From positions 1-64,000 of the forward strand of contig NZ_JAUMTY010000004.1 in NCBI RefSeq assembly GCF_030530965.1: 64,000 nt of DNA, given 5' to 3'. Of this stretch, positions 53,489 to 62,607 are shown one piece after another. How positions within the stretch are numbered: position 1 is the first letter of the stretch; every line of letters starts with the position of its first letter. The position numbers and the translations under genes were made by a program. Below the pieces are notes generated by a model. The model searched no databases. It was not told where the DNA came from and saw only the letters and a list, made by a program, of their open reading frames with translations. The stretch is from Corynebacterium sp. (GTDB lineage Bacteria > Actinomycetota > Actinomycetes > Mycobacteriales > Mycobacteriaceae).

Positions 53489-55294
53489 CTAAGCTGTGCG
53501 TCCGGTGTGGCGTCGGGCACTAAGCCCCGTCATGATCATTTGTGTGGCCAGAATAGCGCCGACACCTTCACCGCATCGGAACCGAAGAGCGAGCAGAGGC
53601 TCCAACCCCAAGTGCGTAATGACGGTGCGATGCGCGATCTCGCGGCTCACATGGCCCGCGACCAGGTGTGATTGAACCGCGGGATTAATCTGCACCGCAG
53701 CCAACGCGGCCACAGAAATGGCGAGTCCATCGAGGACGACGACATGGTGATTATCCAATGCACCCAAGCACAGCCCGGTCGTGACCGCGAACTCGGGCCC
53801 ACCGAACTCGGCAAGAGCATCAATGGGAGAGGATGGGTGAACGCGTGACAGGGCCTGCCGGGCCACCTCACGTTTCCGATCCATCATGGCGGTATCGGAG
53901 TGGGCACCAATACCGACGGCATCCTCCACATCAAGCCCGGTGAAATGCGCTGCCAAAATGGAGGCGGGAGTGGTGTTGCCGATCCCAACCTCGCCGACCG
54001 CAAACAACGTCGGTTCAGTGAATTCGCCGGCGAGTTTCCATCCATAGTCAATCAACGCGCGGGTATCCGCGAGGGATAAGGCCGGAGTCGTAGCGATATC
54101 CCCGCGATCATCATGAGCGTGGACATAACGAATAGCGTGGGCAGAATCGTCGCGGTCCTCGCGAGCCTTACGGTCACTTTGGCCCTCACGCCCCGAATCA
54201 CCGTCAGCCCCCGCGTCGATAAGAAGTGACGGTATTCCCGCCCCCGCGGCCGTCGTCACACCGAGGCTCTCACCGACCACTGACGCATCCATAATTTCCC
54301 GCGTGACGGACGGCGAAAACGACGAGACCCCATGTTCTGTCACGGGATGGTCAGCCCCAATAAGAATGTGCTGAGCCGTGTGAATATCACCAACCGCGGC
54401 GACTTTATCCATAGTTGTATCCAGGATCCCCAGCGAACCGGGCGGAGTCAGCAGCTGGTCGGAAGAATCGTGAGCTGCGACAACATGAGCCTGGTCCGGC
54501 ATGTGACCATCACCGGGAGTCGCGATCGCGTTCGCCGGCGACGCAGCCCCCTCACGCCAGCCATTCCGCATAATGAGGTTCTCAACGGGAAGTTTCTTGG
54601 ACCACGCACGCCGCTCGAGCCCAGGCGAAGGCGGGCGCTCGTCGGGCCACCCCAAGCACATCCACCCCAGCGTTTCAACGCCCTCGGGCAGATGCAGCAG
54701 TTCGGCCAGGTCATCGGGGCGGAATAACGTCACCCACCCCATACCGAGCCCGTAGGCCCGCGCCGTCAGCCACATGTTCTCGATGGCCGTCGCACAACTC
54801 CACAGGTCGGTATCAATAAAAGTGTTACGCCCCAAAACCCCGGAGGCAGGGGTCCGTCGATCACAGGCCACCACAATTCCCAGCGGTGCTTCCTTAATCC
54901 CGTCGAGTTGCAGGTCAAGCAGCCGCTGTTTTCTATCGGGTGTCAGCAGTTCGGCTTGTTTGAGCTTTTCGACGTCAGCCAGCATGGCTGCTTTATCCCG
55001 CAGAGCTGGATCATCGACGATGATGAACCGCCACGGCTGGCTATGCCCAACGCTAGGTGCAGCGTGACCAGCGTCGATGATAGTTCGCACAAGATGCTCA
55101 GGCACCCGTTCAGGGCGGTAGCGACGTATATCGCGCCGGGCCCCGATCACGCGATCCAATGCAGCACGCACGTCGTCTGGCAACGCCCATCCGTCGGGCT
55201 TTTCAGCGCGCTCGGCGGCTGAGGTTGTATCGCCTATGACGGGTGTTGGGCGTTCCCATCGACGGTCCGTATTCATGTGCTGCGTGTCTTCCAC
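53489..55294 (-). CDS. Fused BluB and CobT (vitamin B12 lower ligand synthesis and activation)
   Basis: 601 residues. Residues ~35-235 match BluB, which cannibalises flavin to make 5,6-dimethylbenzimidazole: RRDIRRYRPERVPEH, HAAPSVGHSQPWRFI, ASGVLGRNTFIDTDLWS. Residues ~275-601 match CobT, which makes alpha-ribazole phosphate: LLTPPGSLGILD, ADHPVTEHGVSSF, GEVGIGNTTPASILA, and catalytic Glu in RCGEGVGAIL. An acidic insert (DSGREGQSDRKAREDRDDS) splits CobT. Start is GTG 55294 or ATG 55276. No other B12 genes and no cobalamin riboswitch seen here. Similar BluB/CobT2 fusions are known in Propionibacterium. Confidence 0.9.
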   Translation of the reverse strand: MEDTQHMNTDRRWERPTPVIGDTTSAAERAEKPDGWALPDDVRAALDRVIGARRDIRRYRPERVPEHLVRTIIDAGHAAPSVGHSQPWRFIIVDDPALRDKAAMLADVEKLKQAELLTPDRKQRLLDLQLDGIKEAPLGIVVACDRRTPASGVLGRNTFIDTDLWSCATAIENMWLTARAYGLGMGWVTLFRPDDLAELLHLPEGVETLGWMCLGWPDERPPSPGLERRAWSKKLPVENLIMRNGWREGAASPANAIATPGDGHMPDQAHVVAAHDSSDQLLTPPGSLGILDTTMDKVAAVGDIHTAQHILIGADHPVTEHGVSSFSPSVTREIMDASVVGESLGVTTAAGAGIPSLLIDAGADGDSGREGQSDRKAREDRDDSAHAIRYVHAHDDRGDIATTPALSLADTRALIDYGWKLAGEFTEPTLFAVGEVGIGNTTPASILAAHFTGLDVEDAVGIGAHSDTAMMDRKREVARQALSRVHPSSPIDALAEFGGPEFAVTTGLCLGALDNHHVVVLDGLAISVAALAAVQINPAVQSHLVAGHVSREIAHRTVITHLGLEPLLALRFRCGEGVGAILATQMIMTGLSARRHTGRTA

Positions 55295-55342
55295 TGTGAA
55301 TGTCTAGTGCGAATAATCAGTGCGTATATCTAGTGCGAGTGA

Positions 55343-57013
55343 CTATTTCTCGTCGCCGGAGCCATCCTTGCCGGACCCATCGTCACTGGCCCCGTCGGCG
55401 TCGGCCCCGTGATCGCCCGCGTCGTTACTAGACCCGCTGCCGGACCCATCTCCGCGTGCATCACTACCAGCCGCATTACCGGACTGCTCATTGAGCTCGC
55501 GCTCGAGCTTCTCAATTTCGCTAATGGGGTTGAACTCGTCGTCGTCCGATTCGCCCAGGATACCGTCGATAAACTCGGCCGGGTGAGCGATATCGTCAGC
55601 CGTCGGAAGGAAGTCGGGGTGGTCCCACACGTGGTCACGTCGATCCATACCCACCGCAACAGTGAGCCGCCGCCACAGTTCGGCCGCTTCGTCGGCGTGG
55701 CTAGCAGAGAAGTCCAGCCCAGTGTTCCCCGCCATGTTCTCCAGCCCCGGCTTCATCGCGCGTCGCGCTGACCAGGACTTTTGGATCGACTCCATCACCG
55801 GAATGCGGTCGAAGAGCGCGTCGGCAAGAACATTGTCCACCCAGCCCTCGACGAGGGACAACATGGTGTCCAACTGGATACCCGCGTGCTCGTTCGACGC
55901 AACAATCTGCGGCGAAAGATCCATATTCTGAATCTGCTGGAACATGTCCTGCATCCGCGCCGGGTCCGAAAGCGCCTCGGGGTCAATGGACCGTGAGGCT
56001 TCTTCCATTGCCGACGTATCCAGCGACAGTCCACGCGAATACGTTTCGACGGCCAGAAGCAGCCGCTCCTCGAGCCACGGAACGTACGCGAAGAGTCGCT
56101 GGTGGGCTAGTTCGCGGGCGCAGAGGTAAATAAGAACCTCACGCTTGGGCTTGTTAAATTCCTCGGCAAGAGTGTCCAGCTGGCCGGTGAGTAGAGCACT
56201 GCCATGTTTTTCGTCCAGGGAGAATCCCCACTCGGACACGCTCGTGACAGAGGTGGCGATATCGCCCAGGATGCGCCCCAGCTGCATCCCCATATTCATG
56301 CCGCCGACCTGGGCTAACATGCCAAGCAGCGAACCAGCCATCTGCTTCGCCTCTTCGGGGAGAGCGTCCTTCTGCGCCTCATTCAGGCTCTCTGCTACCG
56401 GACTAATAAAGCGTTTCCACGTGGGAAGCGTCCGGGATAACCATTCCGACGGATCCCACACTTCAGGGACCTTCCCGTTGCTCGGCAAAATCGTCGCATT
56501 GCTCAGCCACAATTCGACCAGGCTGGTGGAGTCCTCGACAGCTTTCTGATCAGACTGCCGGACAGGCGTCGGGTTGGATTGCTTAATGGTCTGGCGAGCA
56601 ATCTTATCGGCCATCGCGAAATTGATGGGGCCCTTGGCATCGGGAGAGTTCATCGACGAACCCATCCCCGACAGCATCGTCCCGAACTGGCTAAGAATGT
56701 CACCTAAACCGCCCTGACCAGAGGATCCGCTCACGGCGAAACCACCGGGGAAGGCGCTAAAACCGGGTATATCGCCACCCGATCCGCCGCCCATATTGAA
56801 GAAAGCCTCAAAGGGGTTACCGCTGCCGCCAGGGGAGCCACCGTCATTGCCACTATCGCCGCGGTTGCTATCCCCGCGGCCATTGTTTCCGCTAGGGGAA
56901 TTACCCTGGCCGCTATCGCCGTTCTGGCTATTGTTGTTCTGGTCGTCGTTTCTGTCGTTACGGTCGTTATTGTCGTCGTTGTTCGAAGAAAAACCGAAGC
57001 CGTGGTTACTCAT
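55343..57013 (-). CDS. DUF2342 zinc-dependent metalloprotease-like protein (Rv3195-like)
   Basis: 556 residues. The first 110 are low complexity, rich in Asn, Asp, Gly and Ser. The core has the family hallmarks REVLIYLCARELAHQRLF and VPWLEERLLLAVETYSRG, where a zinc site is proposed, though no plain HExxH is seen. The C-terminal tail is again Gly/Ser/Asp-rich. ATG 57013 lies 7 bases after TACCGT (leaderless) and 98 bases from the divergent protease gene. Followed by the BluB-CobT gene after 48 bases, likely one transcript. Confidence 0.8.
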   Translation of the reverse strand: MSNHGFGFSSNNDDNNDRNDRNDDQNNNSQNGDSGQGNSPSGNNGRGDSNRGDSGNDGGSPGGSGNPFEAFFNMGGGSGGDIPGFSAFPGGFAVSGSSGQGGLGDILSQFGTMLSGMGSSMNSPDAKGPINFAMADKIARQTIKQSNPTPVRQSDQKAVEDSTSLVELWLSNATILPSNGKVPEVWDPSEWLSRTLPTWKRFISPVAESLNEAQKDALPEEAKQMAGSLLGMLAQVGGMNMGMQLGRILGDIATSVTSVSEWGFSLDEKHGSALLTGQLDTLAEEFNKPKREVLIYLCARELAHQRLFAYVPWLEERLLLAVETYSRGLSLDTSAMEEASRSIDPEALSDPARMQDMFQQIQNMDLSPQIVASNEHAGIQLDTMLSLVEGWVDNVLADALFDRIPVMESIQKSWSARRAMKPGLENMAGNTGLDFSASHADEAAELWRRLTVAVGMDRRDHVWDHPDFLPTADDIAHPAEFIDGILGESDDDEFNPISEIEKLERELNEQSGNAAGSDARGDGSGSGSSNDAGDHGADADGASDDGSGKDGSGDEK

Positions 57014-57110
57014 ACCCTCTACGGTACCGGCTCTGGAAAGCATCTCTCCACATGCTATTAGCGAACGGCCCTCGTCGGTGCTGGTGCGGCATCCGGTACG
57101 CTTGATCGCT

Positions 57111-58151
57111 GTGAGTCTGCGCAACAAGACAATTATTCTCGGTGCAATTCCCGTGGTTGCGTCTGCTGTTGCACTGAGTTTGACGGAAATTCCCGGCACC
57201 TCGGTTGACCTTTCTGTGCCCTATGCTGCAGAAGGTCCCGGCCCGACGTTTAACACGCTGGGCACAACGGGCGGCAAGAATGTCGTCGACATTTCGGGAA
57301 CAAAGACCTATCCGACGTCGGGCCACTTGAATATGACCACGGTGTCGGTTCGTCATGGGATGTCGCTGCCCCAGGCGATCACGCGATGGGCGACGACGAA
57401 TGACACATTGGTTCCGATTGAGCAGATTTTCCCCGCCAATCAGTCGCCGGAGGAAGTGAATAAGGAGAATCAGGCCGCGTTTGCGTCGTCGGAAAATAAT
57501 GCGACGTCCGCGGCGATGAAGTACCTTCATCGGCCGATGGCGGTCACGGTGATGTCTCAGCCCGAGGGGTCCGACGAGATCCGCAAAGGCGACATCATTG
57601 AGGGGATCGACGGTCAGAAGATTGCGCAGCCGCAGGACCTGGTCAAGGCCGTGCGCAGCCACAAGGTGGGGGATCGGGTCACTCTTCAGGTGCAGCGCGA
57701 TGGCAAATCTCAGGATGTCTCCGTTCCCGTGCGGCAAGGGGAGTCCGATGACGCTCCGATTCTGGGGATCACCATCAAACAAGAGCCTGCCGACGGGACG
57801 ACGATCGACTATCACCTCGACGACATTGGTGGCCCGTCAGCGGGACTGATGTTTACGTTGGCCGTCGTCGACAAGTTGACTCCCGAGGACCTCACCGACG
57901 GGAAATTCATCGCGGGAACGGGAACCATCGACGCTGATGGGGACGTCGGACCGATTGGTGGAGTCTCCCACAAGATCGACGCCGCGAAGAAGGCGGGGGC
58001 GACGATGTTCATGACTCCGTCCGACAACTGTGCGGAGGCAATGTCGGGCGACCATGATGGCGTTGTTCTGGCGAAGGTCAATAACCTTTCCGACGCAGTG
58101 ACCGCGTTGAAAGAGGTCAAAGCCGGCAAGAAGCCGACGACCTGTTCCTAA
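57111..58151 (+). CDS. Membrane-anchored PDZ and Lon-type (S16) serine protease
   Basis: 346 residues. N-terminal signal/anchor (TIILGAIPVVASAVAL), PDZ domain (EIRKGDIIEGIDGQKIAQPQ), then a Lon-like protease domain with Ser-Lys dyad: S243 in IGGPSAGLMFTL and K288 in GVSHKIDAAKKAGA. Equivalent to Rv3194c/YlbL. The frame is open to 56796, but GTG 57111 fits the family N-terminus and TACGCT lies eight bases upstream. Cleaves or regulates secreted/membrane proteins; targets unknown. Confidence 0.9.
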   Translation: MSLRNKTIILGAIPVVASAVALSLTEIPGTSVDLSVPYAAEGPGPTFNTLGTTGGKNVVDISGTKTYPTSGHLNMTTVSVRHGMSLPQAITRWATTNDTLVPIEQIFPANQSPEEVNKENQAAFASSENNATSAAMKYLHRPMAVTVMSQPEGSDEIRKGDIIEGIDGQKIAQPQDLVKAVRSHKVGDRVTLQVQRDGKSQDVSVPVRQGESDDAPILGITIKQEPADGTTIDYHLDDIGGPSAGLMFTLAVVDKLTPEDLTDGKFIAGTGTIDADGDVGPIGGVSHKIDAAKKAGATMFMTPSDNCAEAMSGDHDGVVLAKVNNLSDAVTALKEVKAGKKPTTCS

Positions 58152-58237
58152 AAAGATCTGTTCTTGAGTGGGGTAGTGGACGTAGCATCATGGTCATATA
58201 AGTCGAGGATCATGGTGGACGTCATGCGTGTTCGTCT

Positions 58238-58265
58238 TTGACTCCTCAATGAGTACACTTATATC
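58238..58265 (+). promoter_or_regulatory. Promoter of the ATPase-YhgE operon
   Basis: TTGACT (58238-58243), 16-base spacer, TATATC (58260-58265). Start near 58272, 119 bases before the first gene, placing the inverted repeat at 58283-58355 in the leader. Confidence 0.55.
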
Positions 58266-58282
58266 GCCATAACTAAATCGGT

Positions 58283-58355
58283 CTAGTCCGACGTGTGTCG
58301 GGACCCGTGGTGGAACCCGCGCAGAACCCGTGCAGGAACCCGCGTGTCGGACTAG
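58283..58355 (+). repeat. 10-bp inverted repeat framing a leader loop
   Basis: CTAGTCCGAC (58283-58292) and GTCGGACTAG (58346-58355) are perfect arms 53 bases apart. The loop carries repeats of GGAACCCG. In RNA it forms a large stem-loop just before the GTG start (58391), in DNA an operator pair. Confidence 0.5.
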
Positions 58356-58390
58356 GCCGGGGTGCTCGGCGAACCACCAAAGGAGTCAAC

Positions 58391-59356
58391 GTGCGAGAAC
58401 ATCCATCTGACGGAAGCCAACCTATTAAAGGCGCCGGTAAGTCAGCCGCTACGGTGGCTCGAACACAGCGAACATCTCATAGCGACAACGACGTCGCCCC
58501 CGCTGTCATTGCCGACGATATCGCCCTGTCCGCCGCGGAGGGCCGCGTCTTCGGCCACCTGAGTTTTACCGTTCCCGGTAGCGGATTGACTATTTTGTCC
58601 GGGCGAGGTGGCTCGGGCCGGACGTCCTTGGCCCTGAGCATCTCTGGCCGGATGAAATTGGACGCTGGCTCCTTGACAGTGTTGGGTGAAACCAACCCCA
58701 ACAAGATCAACAAGATGGTTGCCATTGCGGGGGTCGAGCAAATCGATGGTCTCGACGGCGATGTCCGGCTCAAAACTGTGTTGACGGAGCATAAGAGCTG
58801 GTCAAACCCGTGGATCAAATGGACCAAGCGCTCCGATCAGAGTTACTACGAATCCTTGTGTGGCGAAGTCTTCGGCGACCGTGAGCTCCCGCCACTCGAT
58901 TCCTATGTCGCCGAGCTGAACAGCTTGGATAACATCCTGATCCGCATTTCTCTCGCGCTGGCTCCGGCCAATTCGCACGAGATCAAGATGTTGGTGATGG
59001 ATGATCTTGAGCAGGTTCGTGAGTACGATCTTCGCCTCATTCTTATCGACGTTCTCTCGCGCCTGGCTCAGCGTATGCCGGTCATTGTGAACACGGTGAA
59101 CCCGATTCCCGACGAGCTCATGCCCGATTACACGCTCATTGAGCTGTTTAACACGGTTAACGACGATCCCGGCCCGATCGCTGAGGGGCTGCCTCCCGGA
59201 ACTCGGAGCGCGGCGGAGTATCGCGCTGCCGGTGGGTCCACGGGGAATTCGTCGCACGCCAGCGATAAAACACAACCAATGACGAAAATTGAAACAACAG
59301 ATAACGAGATAACCACCAGCGCGTCAACCGCCGGATCCAATGAGGAGACAAAGTAA
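58391..59356 (+). CDS. ABC-type ATPase-like protein with Arg in the P-loop
   Basis: 321 residues; GTG start with AAAGGAG upstream. ABC-like layout: LSFTVPGSGLTILSGRGGSGRTSLAL, whose Walker A has Arg in place of the invariant Lys (about residue 77), a degenerate signature (NSLDNILIRIS), Walker B KMLVMDDLEQV. ATP hydrolysis may be weak or lost. Its stop codon overlaps the YhgE/Pip start (TAATG), so the two are made together. Its role is probably to support the membrane partner. Confidence 0.8.
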   Translation: MREHPSDGSQPIKGAGKSAATVARTQRTSHSDNDVAPAVIADDIALSAAEGRVFGHLSFTVPGSGLTILSGRGGSGRTSLALSISGRMKLDAGSLTVLGETNPNKINKMVAIAGVEQIDGLDGDVRLKTVLTEHKSWSNPWIKWTKRSDQSYYESLCGEVFGDRELPPLDSYVAELNSLDNILIRISLALAPANSHEIKMLVMDDLEQVREYDLRLILIDVLSRLAQRMPVIVNTVNPIPDELMPDYTLIELFNTVNDDPGPIAEGLPPGTRSAAEYRAAGGSTGNSSHASDKTQPMTKIETTDNEITTSASTAGSNEETK

Positions 59357-61797
59357 TGATTTCTGGCTTAAACCTGGGTTCGGAACTCCGTCGTTTCCGG
59401 CGCTCTACATTAGGGCGGCTGGCGGTTGCTGCCATCATCTTCATCCCGTTGCTCTATTCGTGCCTGTACTTGTGGGCATTTTGGAACCCATTTGGGCACG
59501 TAGAAAAGCTCCCCGTCGCTTTTGTGAACGACGATAAAGGCACCACGGTGGAAGGCAAACCACTCCGGGCGGGCGATCAGATCGTCGACAAAATTAAAGA
59601 TAATAAAGAGGTTGACTTCGACTTCGTCAGTAATGACAAAGCCACCAAGGGCGTCGAAGATGGCGAATACTATTTCATGGTTCGCCTGACACCTGACTTT
59701 TCAAAGGCGGTTGCTTCCCCGAGCGGGACTAAAGCCGAGCAAGCCGTTATTCAAACAAATTACAATTCGACGAATGGCTATTTAGCCACGTTAATTGGTC
59801 AGAATGCGATGCGTGAGATGGTTCCCGTCATCTCATCGACGTTGGGTGATCAAGTCATCGGAAAAGTCCTCGTCAGTATGCAGGAAGCCGGGGCGGGGAT
59901 TGCCCAAGCCGCGGACGCATCTGACAAGTTGCAGGCCGGGTCCAACGAGATCGGCCAGAAGCTAGGGGACCTCAAAAACGGTGCTGACCAGCTAGATTCT
60001 GGTCTGGGCACCGCGCACAATGGTGCGACGCAATTAGCAGCGGGAGCAACGAAGCTTAACAAGGGGGCCACCGACCTCTCCCAAGGCGCGACGACGTTGC
60101 ACGACAAGTTGGCCGAGGCGAACACCGGTGTCAACACTCTCTCCGAGAAAATGGGTGAGGCGAAAGCCGGCTCGGACAAAATCCACGATGGCATTGGGCA
60201 GGTCGATAGCAAGCTCGGCGAGGTGTCCGCTGGGTCCGCCAAGTTAGCTGCCGGCGCCAACCAGATGAAGGAGCAAGTGGAGCAGAGTACCGCACCCCTT
60301 GCAGATATCGATTCAAAAATGGGCCAGTTGACGGGCGGGCTCGATCAGCTCGGCACGGTCGCGGCGCAGGTCAATGGCGGTATTCAGCAGATTAACGGGA
60401 TCGCGCAGCAGGCGTCGAAAGCACAAACGGGGCAGTCGGATAAGGTTCGTGCGATTGCCGGCCAGCTGCGAGGCCTGTCAGATCCGACGGCCCAAAACGT
60501 CGCCAACCAGCTGGATGGACTTGCCGCTCAAATCGATTCGCAGGGGCTGGGGAAGAATTCCGACGGCCTGGCCAAGGTGAATCAGTTGTCGCAGGGGACA
60601 TCGGCGCTGGCTTACCAGCTCAATGATCCGTCGTCAGAGTTCCGTGGCGGAATCAACCAACTGGCGCAGGGTGCTGGGCCGATCCAGAGCAAAATCAATG
60701 AGCTGACTAACGGCCTAGACCAATTGAGCAATGGTGCGAATACGGTTGCATCGGGTTCGCAGCAATTGCGTCAACAGGGGACAACACCGCTCGTTGCCGC
60801 GTCGGGCCAGTTGAGTTCGGGTTTGGGGCAGCTGGACGACGGTGCCCAGAAGCTCAAAGCGGGGATGCCGCAGGCAGTCCAAGGTTCTGCCAAGCTTGCC
60901 GATGGTGGGAAGCAGCTAGCCTCCGGCACAAATCAGCTGAAGAGCGGAGCTACCCAATTATCGAGCGGCACGACGAGGCTGCAGAATGGTGCCCAACAAC
61001 TATCCGACGGTGCAGGGAAACTGAAGGAAGGTTCGGGCAAAGTCTCCGCCGGACTTGGTGAGTTGAAAGACAAGCTCGGTGATGGAGCAAAGAAGGTTCC
61101 GTCATGGACAACTCCGCAACGCGAAGCCTCTGCCCGCGTGATGTCGGATCCTGCGAAGCTCTCGGCCAAGGACCTCTCCGGTAACCAGGTCTTCGGTTCG
61201 GGTCTCGCGCCGTTCTTCTTCTCTCTCGCCATGTTTATCGGTGGTCTGGTTACGTTCCTCTTGCTGCGGCCGATCCAGAACCGTGCCGTTGCCTCGGGCG
61301 TTGCCCCACTTCGTGCAGCCCTCGACGGGTTATGGCCGGCGACGCTCATCGCCATGCTGCAGGCCACCGCGATCATCGTGGTCACGCTCACCCTCATCGG
61401 CATGAACGTTGCCCACCCGTGGGCATTGTGGATCTTCTCCATGGGCGTATCCATTGTCTTCGCGGCGATTAACCAGATGTTGAACGTTGCGCTGGGGCCT
61501 GGGCCAGGCAAGGTTGCCGCGATGGCGCTGCTCATGCTGCAGATTCTCGCGTCGAATGGCCTGTATCCCGTGGAGACCGAGCCAAAGATCTTCCAATGGC
61601 TCCATCCCGTGAACCCGTGGACCTACACAGTTAATGGGTTCCGACAATTGATGTACGGCAATATCGACGAGCGGCTCCCACAAGCAATCCTGGCACTGGT
61701 CCTCGTTGGAGTGATTTGCGTCAGCATCACGGCACTGTGCGCCTACAGGGACCGCAAGTGGACGGTGGAGCGGCTTCACCCCGCGATCGACATCTAG
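59356..61797 (+). CDS. YhgE/Pip-family membrane protein
   Basis: 813 residues. One N-terminal span (LAVAAIIFIPLLYSCLYLW), an outer domain that starts PVAFVNDDKGTTV, about 350 residues of heptad-like repeats (GATQLAAGATKLNKGATDL, SDGAGKLKEGSGK), then five C-terminal spans (the ABC2-type membrane region with PFFFSLAMFIGGLV). Family known from phage infection protein Pip and from type VII-linked exporters; here it sits with an ATPase. Ribosome-binding site GAGGAG. Likely an envelope or export component. Confidence 0.92.
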   Translation: MISGLNLGSELRRFRRSTLGRLAVAAIIFIPLLYSCLYLWAFWNPFGHVEKLPVAFVNDDKGTTVEGKPLRAGDQIVDKIKDNKEVDFDFVSNDKATKGVEDGEYYFMVRLTPDFSKAVASPSGTKAEQAVIQTNYNSTNGYLATLIGQNAMREMVPVISSTLGDQVIGKVLVSMQEAGAGIAQAADASDKLQAGSNEIGQKLGDLKNGADQLDSGLGTAHNGATQLAAGATKLNKGATDLSQGATTLHDKLAEANTGVNTLSEKMGEAKAGSDKIHDGIGQVDSKLGEVSAGSAKLAAGANQMKEQVEQSTAPLADIDSKMGQLTGGLDQLGTVAAQVNGGIQQINGIAQQASKAQTGQSDKVRAIAGQLRGLSDPTAQNVANQLDGLAAQIDSQGLGKNSDGLAKVNQLSQGTSALAYQLNDPSSEFRGGINQLAQGAGPIQSKINELTNGLDQLSNGANTVASGSQQLRQQGTTPLVAASGQLSSGLGQLDDGAQKLKAGMPQAVQGSAKLADGGKQLASGTNQLKSGATQLSSGTTRLQNGAQQLSDGAGKLKEGSGKVSAGLGELKDKLGDGAKKVPSWTTPQREASARVMSDPAKLSAKDLSGNQVFGSGLAPFFFSLAMFIGGLVTFLLLRPIQNRAVASGVAPLRAALDGLWPATLIAMLQATAIIVVTLTLIGMNVAHPWALWIFSMGVSIVFAAINQMLNVALGPGPGKVAAMALLMLQILASNGLYPVETEPKIFQWLHPVNPWTYTVNGFRQLMYGNIDERLPQAILALVLVGVICVSITALCAYRDRKWTVERLHPAIDI

Positions 61798-61803
61798 TAC
61801 TCG

Positions 61804-61828
61804 GCCGACGGGGCCAGCCCTCGTCGGC
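61804..61828. terminator. Hairpin between convergent YhgE and PPA1309 genes
   Basis: GCCGACG (61804-61810) pairs with CGTCGGC (61822-61828), extended inward by GGG with CCC around a T bulge. No T-run, so function as terminator is inferred from position. Confidence 0.45.
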
Positions 61829-61849
61829 TCGACGGCTCGGTCCGACGAC

Positions 61850-62461
61850 TCAGCCCCACGGATCCCCGTCGTAGGGATCCTCAGCATCCTGCACCGCTTC
61901 AAATGTGGAGCGCAGGAGTGCGATCACGCCGGGCGCGACGTCGGGCCCGCCGAGGAGTTCGATATTGTCCTGGCCGAACGCGCCAGCTGCCGAGAGCTCT
62001 TCCTCCGTAGGACGCAGTTGAAGCAGCGTCAGATCCGGACCATCGTCAATGATTCCGCTGAACAACCGCGCTTTGCGGGGGTCGGAGCCCGGCTCCGCAG
62101 AATTCTGGAACATGATTTCTTGGGCCAGGATCGCCCCGGACACAGTTCGCGGCCACGCGGTTCGCGCGATGTAATCCTGGAGCTCATCGCCGGAACCCAT
62201 GTCCGGCAGGTCCTGAACGACGAGCGTCAGATTGTCCTGCTCATCGTCGACAATGGACCCCGTTTCCCGCGCAATGACCGACGCGGGAACCAACCCGAAC
62301 AGTGTCGGGGGCTGATCCCATCCCTCGGCGTGAATGAAGTCGACGGCTTCGCGCATCGCCCGCTCGAGGAGTTGGCGGTCGGTGGGCGCGTCGGGCGTCG
62401 GCAATGAGTCGTGTGCTGAAGACGAGCCTGTTGAAGAGGTAGAAGAACCGTGTTCGGACAT
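61850..62461 (-). CDS. PPA1309 family protein
   Basis: 203 residues, about 35 of them a Ser/Thr-rich N-terminal extension. Core: EAVDFIHAEGWDQPPTLFGL, DNLTLVVQDLPDM, IARTAWPRTVSGAILAQEI, and an acidic end. This is the conserved pattern of PPA1309 proteins (actinobacterial, unknown role). ATG 62461 is chosen because AATACT ends six bases upstream (leaderless); an in-frame ATG at 62476 is also possible. Confidence 0.8.
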   Translation of the reverse strand: MSEHGSSTSSTGSSSAHDSLPTPDAPTDRQLLERAMREAVDFIHAEGWDQPPTLFGLVPASVIARETGSIVDDEQDNLTLVVQDLPDMGSGDELQDYIARTAWPRTVSGAILAQEIMFQNSAEPGSDPRKARLFSGIIDDGPDLTLLQLRPTEEELSAAGAFGQDNIELLGGPDVAPGVIALLRSTFEAVQDAEDPYDGDPWG

Positions 62462-62607
62462 ACAGAAAGTATTCATGCCGCGCTGGTGGGCTCGCAAGAA
62501 ACACGCCCGCGGGGCTCGGTTGCACGCGGAGCTCCTAGGTTATCGACGCCGGCCCAGGTTCAAGTACAGTGAACAGCAATGACCCTCTGATTAGGAGAAG
62601 CGAAAAG

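Noticed and set aside
55294..55343. Cobalamin riboswitch before BluB-CobT
   Set aside because: The gap is only 48 bases, too short for a B12 aptamer, and no B12-box is seen.
59900..61100. DNA repeat array or CRISPR in the YhgE gene
   Set aside because: The repetition is at the protein level (heptad-like GAxxL units) with varied codons; no regular spacer pattern.
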